From contig NZ_JAJADQ010000007.1 in the NCBI RefSeq assembly GCF_020447315.1, positions 62,001-126,000 on the forward strand: DNA of 64,000 nt, in the 5' to 3' direction. The notes under the pieces were generated by a model. The model did not search any database. It was not told the origin of the DNA and saw only the letters and a program-made list of their open reading frames with translations. The translations under genes and the position numbers were made by a program. The DNA comes from Hymenobacter nitidus. Lineage in GTDB: Bacteria; Bacteroidota; Bacteroidia; Cytophagales; Hymenobacteraceae. Below, piece after piece: positions 8,851 through 16,879 of this stretch. Numbering within the stretch: the first letter of the stretch is position 1; each line of letters opens with the position of its first letter.

Positions 8851-9399
8851 CTAATTATCGTACCGAAACCACATGTACCAGTGGCCTTCAAGCTGATACC
8901 AGTAGTGCATCGGGGAGTCGTGGCGCGTTGGGGCTTTGCCGGTTGTAGAATAGGCAACGCCCCAAAAGGAAGCGCTATGCTGTCCGCCCTGCGTAAATAG
9001 GTAGGTGCCATCGGGTAAGACTGAATAGCCACCAATTCCGGGCAATGGATAATCCTGCACCGAAATCAGCAGGCTGTCGGGCCGGGGGCTGCGTTTCAGC
9101 TCCACCACGAATTTCTCTAACTGGGGCTGCTGACGCTTGAAGGCTATATATTCACCAGCGTGCTGAAAGAATTCGAAGGTGTATAGAAAGAGAAGCACAG
9201 CCCCAACCGCTACAAGCGGGTAGATGACGGATCTGCCGCTAAATCGTGTCCGATATACCAGAATGCCGGTGGAAATGATTAAGCAAACAAAAGCCAAAAA
9301 ATTCAAGAGAAAGCTGCTGTCGTGCGGCTGAAGCAACTCCTGCGCGTAAGGAATAAGGCAGCTAATAAGGAAGAACAGCCCGGTTTTGCTTTTGAGCAT
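8851..9399 (-). CDS. Hypothetical membrane protein
   Basis: A 182-residue protein starting at the ATG at 9399 (MLKSKTGLFFLISCLIPY). The frame is open a further 37 codons upstream but without a convincing start. There are three hydrophobic segments in the first 90 residues (LFFLISCLIPYA, LLNFLAFVCLIISTGILVY, SVIYPLVAVGAVLLFLYTF), then a roughly 95-residue soluble domain rich in aromatic residues that ends YQLEGHWYMWFRYDN. No family recognised. It resembles the many Hymenobacter orphan membrane proteins with an outward or cytoplasmic tail. A minus-strand TACCTTTG box at 9443-9450 is a likely promoter element. Confidence 0.65.
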   Translation of the reverse strand: MLKSKTGLFFLISCLIPYAQELLQPHDSSFLLNFLAFVCLIISTGILVYRTRFSGRSVIYPLVAVGAVLLFLYTFEFFQHAGEYIAFKRQQPQLEKFVVELKRSPRPDSLLISVQDYPLPGIGGYSVLPDGTYLFTQGGQHSASFWGVAYSTTGKAPTRHDSPMHYWYQLEGHWYMWFRYDN

Positions 9400-9442
9400 A
9401 GTAATTATAGAGCACCCATAAAGCACCTGATGCTGCTGAGGC

Positions 9443-9450
9443 CAAAGGTA
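9443..9450 (-). promoter_or_regulatory. Likely -7 box for the 9399 membrane gene
   Basis: CAAAGGTA on the plus strand reads TACCTTTG on the minus strand, an exact Bacteroidota TAnnTTTG box 43 bases before the ATG. No clear -33 TTG. Confidence 0.5.
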
Positions 9451-9711
9451 CTGCGGGATTGACAGCGGTAGTGGCCTGCAGTGCCTTATTGGGACTGACT
9501 GGGTTGCCAACTGACAAGGCGCTTGCCACTCAGCAGGCTTTCTGGCAACGTTTTAACCCGCTGACGGGTACCGGCTTGTTAATGCAGCCCGGCGTATATG
9601 CGGTTTTTGCCATAAAATTTTATAGCCTTACATACGTTCCTGCCACAACCTGCCGGCCTTGCTGGCAGTACGCAGAGGGCGGCATCTGTCAGCAGCTCTT
9701 AATTTGTTCGA
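9451..9711. other. Intergenic region without a supported gene
   Basis: The divergent gap of 312 bases between the 9399 and 9712 genes holds the minus-strand box at 9443 and, near its right end, a TTAATTTG (9699-9706) only 6 bases before the next ATG. An open frame beginning with TTG at 9459 runs into the next gene out of frame and has no recognisable protein features. Nothing else is supported. Confidence 0.5.
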
Positions 9712-11091
9712 ATGCATTTGACCAGTTCTTTCCGTCTGCTTCCGGCTCTGGCCCTTGGCCTGCTGCTGTTGCCCGGCTGCTACTCCCGCAAGGATATTAA
9801 GGAGGAAGCCGGCACCGAAACTCCCCCAGAGGTGCCACCCACGGAGGTGCCCGGGGCCGTAGCGCCCAAAGAATCTACGGCCGCCGAAGTTGCTCCTGCT
9901 GCGGCAGGCTCGGGCCCGCTGGCCCAGGTGAATGTGTTTCTGGAAGTGTCGGGCTCGATGGAAGGCTTCATGCCCAAAACCGGCGCCGATGCCTCCAATA
10001 CCCGGTTTCAGCAGCACGTCGCGCAGTTTCTGTCGGAAGTAAACCGTAGCTCGGCGGCCCGCAAAACCTACTTCCGCATCAAGGAGAAGCCCTACCGCGA
10101 CTCGTACCAGCAACTGTCGCAAACCGTGCGCAGCGGCATTCAGCAGCCGGCCAGCAGCACCAACATCCCGACGGTGCTCGACACGCTGGTGAGCGGCTAC
10201 TACGCCCCCAACACGGTGAACGTGCTGATTTCGGACTTTATCTACTCGCCCAAAAACGCCGGGGCCATTCCTTACATCAGCACCGACGTAACCGACGCCC
10301 TGAACCGCACGCAGCGTCAGGATCTGGCCGTGTCGGTCTACGGCTACTCGTCCGATTTCCGCGGTACCTATTATCCGGCGCTGAACGCCAGCGTCAAGAA
10401 AATCACCGGCTGCTGCGACACGGATATTCCCTACTACTTCTGGGTAATCGGCCCCGCCGATGCCGTGCGCCGCTTCGACGCGGCCTTGCTGGAGAAGCAG
10501 CCGGCCCAGCAGGCTCATTTTGGCGTGGGGTATCCTACGCCGGCTTCGTCTTTGCTCAGCCGCTTCCAGAACGTGGGTTCCTGGTACTACGGCGAAAAAG
10601 ACGCCAGCAAGCGGGCCGCGGGGGCTTCCTACCACACGGTGGCCGTCAGCAAGGTGTCGGCTAAGGAGCCAGTGGAATTTGTGGTGGGTTTGGATTTGAA
10701 GACCCTGCCCGGCCTCTACCGCGACGTGAAGTACCTGAAACCCAATCTGCAGCTGCAGGCCCAGGACACCGACGCCAAGATTACCGACGTATTTGCTGCC
10801 AACGACCAGACTAAAAACAGCAGCGGGGCCGAAAACCAGTACACGCATTTCGTGAAGGTGCGCGTTACCAAGCTCGGCAAAGCGGCCCGCCCCCTCCAGC
10901 TGACGCTAAACAACCAGCGTCCGGCCTGGATAGGACAGTGGACCACCAAAAACGACAGCAACATCAACCAGGCCGGTGCCAAAACTTTCGCCCTGAGCAG
11001 CCTGCTCGACGGCGTGGAGGCCGTAACCTCGGGCGAACAGAACAAGGCCCCGATTTTCACCATCCCGCTTACCTTGCAGCCCGCCGACTAA
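9712..11091 (+). CDS. vWA-like lipoprotein of the tubulin/actin/stator locus
   Basis: A 459-residue protein with a lipoprotein signal (LALGLLLLPGC, Cys about 23), then a Pro/Glu/Ala-rich linker to about residue 68, then a von Willebrand A-like domain. MIDAS-like elements are FLEVSGSMEGF (the usual first Asp is Glu), TNIPTVLD with the Thr, and VLISDFIYS with the second Asp. The rest is strand-rich and includes a CC pair (ITGCCDTDIPYYFWVIG) and a C-terminal beta domain. It is predicted to be membrane-anchored and to bind a partner through the vWA face. First gene of a same-strand run that ends at the MotB-like gene; I infer it is the periplasmic component. Not a known named family to me. Confidence 0.75.
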   Translation: MHLTSSFRLLPALALGLLLLPGCYSRKDIKEEAGTETPPEVPPTEVPGAVAPKESTAAEVAPAAAGSGPLAQVNVFLEVSGSMEGFMPKTGADASNTRFQQHVAQFLSEVNRSSAARKTYFRIKEKPYRDSYQQLSQTVRSGIQQPASSTNIPTVLDTLVSGYYAPNTVNVLISDFIYSPKNAGAIPYISTDVTDALNRTQRQDLAVSVYGYSSDFRGTYYPALNASVKKITGCCDTDIPYYFWVIGPADAVRRFDAALLEKQPAQQAHFGVGYPTPASSLLSRFQNVGSWYYGEKDASKRAAGASYHTVAVSKVSAKEPVEFVVGLDLKTLPGLYRDVKYLKPNLQLQAQDTDAKITDVFAANDQTKNSSGAENQYTHFVKVRVTKLGKAARPLQLTLNNQRPAWIGQWTTKNDSNINQAGAKTFALSSLLDGVEAVTSGEQNKAPIFTIPLTLQPAD

Positions 11092-11199
11092 GCTGGCGGT
11101 AACGGCAAGAGTCGTTTTCCGTATCATCGGCACCCACACTACCGCTTTTCACCCTCGTTCCACGCTCCGCAAACCACCGTTTGCTCTACATTCCGCTCT

Positions 11200-11592
11200 A
11201 TGAAAGGCTTCTTCCGCTTTATCTACGAACTCATTGGCTCCCCCCAGCCCCCGTCCGAAACGCCCGTGTACCGGGAGGTGATTTTCCCCAACGTGGGCCT
11301 GCTCACCATCGGTCTGTCCCTGGCCATGGTGCTGATTTTCTACTACTTGATTAACCGCGCCATGGGCGTCGCCACCTTTAATAAGGTGCGCCATTGGGTA
11401 ACCTTTCTGGTGGCCAATGCCATACTGGCCTTCATTATCGGCATCTGGCAGACCAACTCCCAGGAGGTGGCCTCGCACAGCTACATCTATTGGATGTCGA
11501 CCTGGAACGCCATTCTGGGCCTGGTGTGGTTTTTCCTGTTCTCGGTCATCCTTAAGCGCGGCTCAACCAACGCCAGCACGACTCCTTTCTAA
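11200..11592 (+). CDS. Small 3-TM membrane protein
   Basis: A 130-residue protein. A short amphipathic N-terminus (MKGFFRFIYELIGSP) is followed by three predicted helices: VGLLTIGLSLAMVLIFYYLI, WVTFLVANAILAFIIGIW and YWMSTWNAILGLVWFFLFSVIL. The C-terminus is polar and short (KRGSTNASTTPF). No family recognised. It sits 108 bases after the vWA lipoprotein and upstream of the tubulin-like gene, so I infer an inner-membrane subunit of the same machine. Confidence 0.75.
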   Translation: MKGFFRFIYELIGSPQPPSETPVYREVIFPNVGLLTIGLSLAMVLIFYYLINRAMGVATFNKVRHWVTFLVANAILAFIIGIWQTNSQEVASHSYIYWMSTWNAILGLVWFFLFSVILKRGSTNASTTPF

Positions 11593-11606
11593 AGCAGAAT
11601 ATCAGT

Positions 11607-11652
11607 TCCCCTCCTTTTTTTAAGGAGAGGTGCCCGAAGGGCGTGGTGGTTG
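11607..11652. repeat. Intergenic palindromic repeat with double hairpin
   Basis: cccctcctttttttaaggagagg forms a hairpin with a T-rich loop, followed at once by tgcccgaagggc, a second small hairpin, and cgtggtggttgaa. The sequence looks like a mobile-type intergenic repeat of Bacteroidota rather than a simple terminator, since no T-run follows. Confidence 0.55.
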
Positions 11653-11748
11653 AAACGCCAGAACGACCATCGTCAGCCAAGCCCACCAAAAACTGCATCA
11701 TCCCCGCATCATCTCTCCCGCGGAGATTCGTCAAACTTCAACTCCAAC

Positions 11749-13197
11749 ATGGCTAAACTGTTCATTTTCGGCATTGGCGGCACCGGCTCCCGCGTTATTC
11801 GGTCCCTGACCATGCTGCTGGCCTCGGGCGTGAAGCTCGCCAACTGCGACCGGGTGGTGCCCATCATCATCGACCCCGACGCCCACAACGGCGACATGAA
11901 CCGCACGGTCGACATGCTCAAGAGCTACCAGCAGATCTACCAGCGCCTGGGCAAGCGCGACGAGGGCTTCTTCCAGACCGATATCAGCACGCTCAGCAGC
12001 ATCTCGGCCGACAACAACGGCGGTGTGAAAGACACCTTCGTGTTCGACTTCGGCGGCATCAACCAAAGCTTCCGCCAATACCTGAGCTACGACCAGCTGT
12101 CCGTCGATTCCAAGGGCTTGGTGGAGCTGCTGTTCACCCAGGACAACCTGGAAAGTCCGCTGACCATTGGTTTCCGCGGCTCGCCCAACGTGGGCAGCAT
12201 CGTGCTGAACAAAGTGGTGGAGTCGCCGGAAATCCGCTTTTTCGCCGACAACTTCCAGGCCGGGGACCGGGTATTCTTTATTTCCAGCATCTTCGGTGGT
12301 ACCGGCGCGGCTGGTTTCCCGCTGCTGCTCAAGAACCTGAAAGACCAAAACACCCGCCTGAGCAACGCCCGCTACCTGCGCGACGCCCTCACCGGGGCCG
12401 TGACGGTGATGCCCTACTTCGCCCTGCAGAGCGAGGACAACTCCATCATCGACTCCAACTCCTTCCTGACCAAAACCAAGGCCGCGCTCAGCTACTACGA
12501 GCACAACCTGCAGGGCCTCGACGCGCTGTACTACCTGGCCGACACGCCCGACACACCCTACGAAAACCAGCCCGGCGGCACGGCCCAGCGCAACAAGGCC
12601 CACCTCATCGAGCTGCTGGCCGCCCTGAGCGTGGTTGATTTCATGCAGTACTCCGATGCCGAGCTGCGCAATGGCGGTCCGCACCACCACGAGTACGGCC
12701 TCGGCGTCGATACCCAGGAGCTCAACTTCAGCCACCTGCCCGACGAAAGCCGGGAGCTGGTAGCCAAGAACCTGACCCAACTGCTGTACTTCTCGCGCTA
12801 CCACAAGCAGCACCTGCCCACCGACAAGGCGCCCTACTTCGACAACCTGAACCTAGACCACGCCCTGCGCAACGAGCCCATCTTCAAGGAGCTCAACAAC
12901 TTCCTGCACAGCCCCGAGTACGGCGTCGACGAGTGGCTGAAGGAGCTGGCCCAGAACCGCCGCGCCTTCCGCCCCTTCGACCTGACCACCGACGACTTCA
13001 ACGCCATGATTGCCGGCAAGCCCGTGGAGAAGAAGTGGAACGACTTCTTCAACAAGGGCCTCAGTCAGAACTACTTCCTCAACCAACTCAACGACGCCGC
13101 CAAGTCCGTGCAGGAGCCCGACAACTTCAAGAAGCTAGTGGCTTTGTTCGATAGAGTGACCGACAAGGCCTTCGAGGAAAAGGTGAAAGTGGTGTAA
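11749..13197 (+). CDS. Tubulin/FtsZ-like GTPase (Tubulin_2-type)
   Basis: A 482-residue protein. The ATG at 11749 is chosen because it puts the nucleotide-binding motif GIGGTGSRVIRSL at residues 8-20; 33 upstream in-frame codons look like intergenic DNA. A second motif, IFGGTGAAGFPLLL (about residues 182-195), matches the tubulin/FtsZ T4 signature GGGTGxG in modified form. An IDPDAHNGD strand follows the first nucleotide loop. The C-terminal half is helical and acidic (YGVDEWLKELAQNRRAF). Inferred: a cytoplasmic GTP-binding protein that may polymerise, of the poorly studied 'tubulin-like' family that is neither FtsZ nor TubZ. Lies between the 3-TM gene and the actin-like gene. Confidence 0.8.
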   Translation: MAKLFIFGIGGTGSRVIRSLTMLLASGVKLANCDRVVPIIIDPDAHNGDMNRTVDMLKSYQQIYQRLGKRDEGFFQTDISTLSSISADNNGGVKDTFVFDFGGINQSFRQYLSYDQLSVDSKGLVELLFTQDNLESPLTIGFRGSPNVGSIVLNKVVESPEIRFFADNFQAGDRVFFISSIFGGTGAAGFPLLLKNLKDQNTRLSNARYLRDALTGAVTVMPYFALQSEDNSIIDSNSFLTKTKAALSYYEHNLQGLDALYYLADTPDTPYENQPGGTAQRNKAHLIELLAALSVVDFMQYSDAELRNGGPHHHEYGLGVDTQELNFSHLPDESRELVAKNLTQLLYFSRYHKQHLPTDKAPYFDNLNLDHALRNEPIFKELNNFLHSPEYGVDEWLKELAQNRRAFRPFDLTTDDFNAMIAGKPVEKKWNDFFNKGLSQNYFLNQLNDAAKSVQEPDNFKKLVALFDRVTDKAFEEKVKVV

Positions 13198-13332
13198 CCC
13201 CACCCCAACCCCTTCTTATAGAAGAGGGGCTCTAGCAGCAGTTTCTGGTTTTTAGTCTAAAAACAAACTCCCCGAATACCTTGTCTGGCACCCCTCTCCC
13301 TGAGGGGAGGGGCCGGGGGTGGGGTCCACGCA
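13198..13332. repeat. Repeat-rich spacer including a TPGPSPQGEG-type element
   Basis: Two palindromes fill the spacer between the tubulin-like and actin-like genes: ccccttcttatagaagagggg (about 13209-13229) and cccctctccctgaggggagg (13291-13310) followed by ggccgggggtgggg. Read on the minus strand the second gives the peptide DPTPGPSPQGEGC, the familiar translation of a widespread intergenic repeat. I read it as a repeat rather than a coding sequence. Confidence 0.75.
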
Positions 13333-16300
13333 ATGCCCAAAGTTCTTCGTCTTCATAACAACGGTTCCCAGCAGGTGCAGGGCTGGCAGAAAACCGCCCC
13401 CATCACCAGCACCGAAATCAATACCGTAACCGACCCTACGGGCGGGCGGGCTAAGAACGTGGCGGTCAGCATCCCGACGCCCTTTGCGCGGATGCACCTC
13501 TTCGAAACGGCTTTCGACTTCCTTGCAAGGGAAGGGCAGCGCAACCCTGGCTCGGTGTACCACGAGTTGGTGTCTCACTTCTGGGACCTGTTCGAAATCC
13601 TCTACAACTACAATCTCTACACCCAGGCCGGCCGCAAAATCACGCTGCGCCGCTGGAACGTGGAGTCGGAGCTGCGGCGGATGCAGGGCGACGAAGGCAC
13701 CCGCCTGCTGGGCGAAACCCTGCGCCTGTTTTTGCAGGATGACCGGTTCCGGGACTTTTCGGACATGTACCTCGTGTTCTACGAGTCGCCGAACCTGCCC
13801 GGCGGCCCGCAGCTGCTCGGCGGCACCTCGCCCTTGACGATGCTGTTCACGGCCCCGGCCGTGCGCCAGCTCGACCTGGAGCGCGCCCAGGCCCGCGGCC
13901 ACTACTTCGACAATCAGGTAGTGCTGCTCGAAGACCGGTCCCCGGCCTTCCGGGAGTTTGTCTACGAGTTGTTTCTGGCCTATCCGCAGCTGCAGCGCCG
14001 CGACTTTGCCGGCAGCGTGTTTGCTGGCTTGGACCGGAACGTCATCAACCAGATGCAGATGCGGGGCGACCATACGGCCCAGCAGTTTGCCACCAAGTAC
14101 CCCGCCATTGCCGATTTCCAGGGCAACCTGGCCAGCGTAAAGCACGTGCCGCTGCCAAGCCGCGCCGACCAGTCGGCCGTGACCAGCTCGGACCTGTTCA
14201 TTGCGCCGACGCGGCAAACAAACCAGAGCCGGCCCACGCCGCTGGTGCTGCGCCCCAACCTGACCATGCAGGGCGCCAACTACCTGAACGGCCAGCCCTG
14301 GGACGACCGTACGCCGGTGCCCTACGCCGACGAGCTAACCCTAGAAAACCGCGTGCTGCCCGGCAAAGGCTTTAAGTACCCCTACCTGACCGTTGGTGAC
14401 TTTCTGGAAGATGCCCTGGTGGAGCTGCCCTACGAGCTGAATTCCCAGCGCTTCCACACTGGCAAGGTCACGTTCCAGTACGGAGCCGATACTCAGGGCC
14501 GGGCACGGTTTCCGTATCTGCTGCCGCTGCGCCAGACCTTCTTCGAATACTTCTCCGACCACGACCTGGCCGAGCTGCTCACTTTCACCATCGACTTGAA
14601 CCACGTGCGCATCGCGCTGCGGATTCCGGTGCAGGGTGGCCGCTTCATCACCTTTGAGCGGAGCTACTACCAGAACCCGCAGAACCCCAAGGACGCGCAG
14701 GGCCGGGAGATTCCCGAGAAGGGCCGCATCGTGAAGGCCAACATCGGCCTGGGCGTGTTTCCGTTCTACAAGATGCGCGCCCAGCCGGAGTACAACGACT
14801 TCTATAAGGTCATGCTCGTGGATGCCGACAACTCGCCCACGATGCTGCAGCGCCGCTACGACCTCACGTTTTTCGTGAACGGCGAGAGGCTTACCGACCA
14901 AGGAGCAGCCAAGCGGGCTACCAAGTTTGAGCGCACCCAGAAGAGCGTGTCCACGGCCGGCAGCACCTATTACGAAATCACCGGGACCCACTTTGACCTG
15001 GCTGAGCTGACCTGCCCGCCGGCTTTCCACGGCGCGCCGCCTGCCCGGGGCCTCATCGTGCCGCGCTGGCGGGAGTTGGACCGCGGCACCCGCCGCTTTA
15101 CCTTCGCCGTCGACTTTGGCACCAGCAACACCCACGTGGCCTACGCTGACGGCCCCTCGGCCCACCCGCGTCCGTTCACCATTGGCGAAAACGACCTGCA
15201 GATGGAGCTGCTCAACGCCCCGCTGCCCGACACCGGCTACTCGGCCTTCCAGCGCTACATGCGCGGCCCCGGCCAGCTGTTCGACATTCCGCTGATTCAG
15301 AACCGCGAGTTTGTGCCCAGCATCATTGGCGAAGCGGGCTCGGTGTATGAATTCCCGATCCGGACGGCCGTGTGCGAGACGAACTCCTACGCCAACGAGC
15401 CCAGCAAAGTGCTCAGCAACATCAACATCGGCTTCAGCATCAACACCGAGACCGGACAGCCGCCCCAGAACCGCTTCGTGACCAACCTGAAGTGGAGCGC
15501 CGAGCTGGACCCCCAAGGCGTGAACCGTATTGCAGCCTTCTTCAAGGAGATTCTGCTCTTGATGAAGCACAAGGCGGCCATGCAGGGCGGTATCCTGGAA
15601 GACACTCGTGTGGTGTGGTTCGCCCCGTTGAGTTTCGACATGTTCCTGCGCAACCAGTTCCAGCAAGTGTGGGACGAGGCCTTCCAACAGATTTTCCGGG
15701 CCCGCCGCCCCACCCAATGCATTTCGGAATCGGTGGCCCCGTACTACTACCTCACGGCCACCAACCAGGTGGTGCCCAACCGCGACGAAAACGTCATCAA
15801 CATCGACATCGGCGGCGGCACCACAGACCTGCTGATTTTCGCCGAGCAGAAGCCCGCCTTCAGCTCCTCGTTCCGCTTTGCCGGCGACGACCTGTGGGGT
15901 GATGGTTACGCCCGCGTGCAGGGTGCACCCAAGCAGAACGGCCTGCTCCGCCTCGGCGTGCAGTACGTGGAAAGCCTGCCCGACTCGGAGGAAAACCAGG
16001 AGTACAAAGGCTACCTGCGCGCCGCCCTGCAAAACCCCGACTTCGGCTCGGCCGACGTGACCAGCCTGCTGTTCACCTACAACGATGCGCTACGCTTCAC
16101 CCAGAGCCTGGGCTTGGGCAAAGGGCGGCAGCTGCGGGTGCTGTTTTACCTGCACTACACGGCCATCGTCTACCACGTGGCGCAGCTCGTGCAGCACCTC
16201 GGCCTCAAGCCCCCGCGCTACCTATGCTTCTCGGGTAAAGGCAGTTTGTACCTGCGTCTGCTCAGCGGCGGGGCCAGCATGGCCGCCATTGAGAAAATCA

Positions 16301-16803
16301 GCAAAGCTGTATTCAAGGCCGCTACGGGCCAGGAGGCACCCCAGAACTTCCGCGTAATTCTGGCCGACAACCCCAAGGAAGCCACGACCAACGGTGGCGT
16401 GCTGTTCGAGGAAAGCGCCACTAGCGCCGCCGACTTCGACCAGATCCGTACCGTGAAGCTCAACGGCGCGCTGGAAGGCCAGGACATTGACACGGCCCGC
16501 CTGAAAATGCCCCAGGTGGATGCCGACCTCAAGCAGAGCGTCATCGACAACACCCGCCGCTTCCTGGAAATCGTGCTCGACAACGACGACGTGGCCCCGC
16601 TCATGCGCGAGGTGGGCGTAGACGTGGACCGGACCCGCATCAAGGAAATCCTGCTGCGCGAAATCGAAGACAGCCTCAACCTGGGTTTGCACCAGATTGG
16701 CCGCAACCTCGGTCAGGGCGAAACCCTCCCCGAAACGCTGTTCTTCTATCCGATGAAGCAGGCCTTGTACAACCTGAGCCGGGAGCTGATTTCGAACGGG
16801 TAA
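13333..16803 (+). CDS. Large actin/Hsp70-like ATPase protein
   Basis: A 1156-residue protein. The first 590 residues have no recognised motif. From about residue 592 an actin/Hsp70-fold ATPase begins: phosphate-1 loop FAVDFGTSNTHVAYADG, and about residue 823 phosphate-2 INIDIGGGTTDLLIF. A later FSGKGSLYLRLLSGG and a C-terminal helical tail (LLREIEDSLNLGLHQIG) follow. No signal peptide or membrane helix, so cytoplasmic. Being far larger than DnaK, MreB or ParM, it is not a standard chaperone or filament protein. A distant tie to the SrfB virulence-factor family is possible but not shown. It directly follows the tubulin-like gene; I infer that they work together. Confidence 0.8.
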   Translation: MPKVLRLHNNGSQQVQGWQKTAPITSTEINTVTDPTGGRAKNVAVSIPTPFARMHLFETAFDFLAREGQRNPGSVYHELVSHFWDLFEILYNYNLYTQAGRKITLRRWNVESELRRMQGDEGTRLLGETLRLFLQDDRFRDFSDMYLVFYESPNLPGGPQLLGGTSPLTMLFTAPAVRQLDLERAQARGHYFDNQVVLLEDRSPAFREFVYELFLAYPQLQRRDFAGSVFAGLDRNVINQMQMRGDHTAQQFATKYPAIADFQGNLASVKHVPLPSRADQSAVTSSDLFIAPTRQTNQSRPTPLVLRPNLTMQGANYLNGQPWDDRTPVPYADELTLENRVLPGKGFKYPYLTVGDFLEDALVELPYELNSQRFHTGKVTFQYGADTQGRARFPYLLPLRQTFFEYFSDHDLAELLTFTIDLNHVRIALRIPVQGGRFITFERSYYQNPQNPKDAQGREIPEKGRIVKANIGLGVFPFYKMRAQPEYNDFYKVMLVDADNSPTMLQRRYDLTFFVNGERLTDQGAAKRATKFERTQKSVSTAGSTYYEITGTHFDLAELTCPPAFHGAPPARGLIVPRWRELDRGTRRFTFAVDFGTSNTHVAYADGPSAHPRPFTIGENDLQMELLNAPLPDTGYSAFQRYMRGPGQLFDIPLIQNREFVPSIIGEAGSVYEFPIRTAVCETNSYANEPSKVLSNINIGFSINTETGQPPQNRFVTNLKWSAELDPQGVNRIAAFFKEILLLMKHKAAMQGGILEDTRVVWFAPLSFDMFLRNQFQQVWDEAFQQIFRARRPTQCISESVAPYYYLTATNQVVPNRDENVINIDIGGGTTDLLIFAEQKPAFSSSFRFAGDDLWGDGYARVQGAPKQNGLLRLGVQYVESLPDSEENQEYKGYLRAALQNPDFGSADVTSLLFTYNDALRFTQSLGLGKGRQLRVLFYLHYTAIVYHVAQLVQHLGLKPPRYLCFSGKGSLYLRLLSGGASMAAIEKISKAVFKAATGQEAPQNFRVILADNPKEATTNGGVLFEESATSAADFDQIRTVKLNGALEGQDIDTARLKMPQVDADLKQSVIDNTRRFLEIVLDNDDVAPLMREVGVDVDRTRIKEILLREIEDSLNLGLHQIGRNLGQGETLPETLFFYPMKQALYNLSRELISNG

Positions 16804-16814
16804 AATACTTAACT

Positions 16815-16846
16815 AAACGGCTCTTCTTGCAAAAGGAGGGCCGTTT
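16815..16846 (+). terminator. Weak hairpin after the actin-like gene
   Basis: Arms aaacggc / gccgttt (7 bp) enclose an 18-base loop, followed by ttgactgtaacttt. It may be a partial terminator within the operon. TAACTTTC (16853-16860) just after it resembles a -7 box, so an internal promoter for the next gene is possible. Confidence 0.4.
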
Positions 16847-16879
16847 TGACTGTAACTTTCTTTCAAAAAGCCATTCCTG

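Noticed and set aside
9459..9800. 113-codon plus-strand ORF starting with TTG before the vWA gene
   Set aside because: It overlaps the well-supported lipoprotein start out of frame and has no signal, motif or box of its own.
11749..13197. FtsZ
   Set aside because: Nucleotide motifs are altered, no FtsZ tail is present and division-cluster neighbours (ftsA, ftsQ, mur genes) are absent.
13252..14217. Minus-strand ORF ending in DPTPGPSPQGEGCQTR
   Set aside because: The peptide is a translation of the intergenic repeat; the rest is the antisense of the actin-like gene.
14341..16032. Long minus-strand ORF of 563 codons under the actin-like gene, and similar long antisense ORFs elsewhere
   Set aside because: High G+C coding DNA yields long antisense open frames; composition lacks protein-like motifs and the plus-strand gene explains the region.
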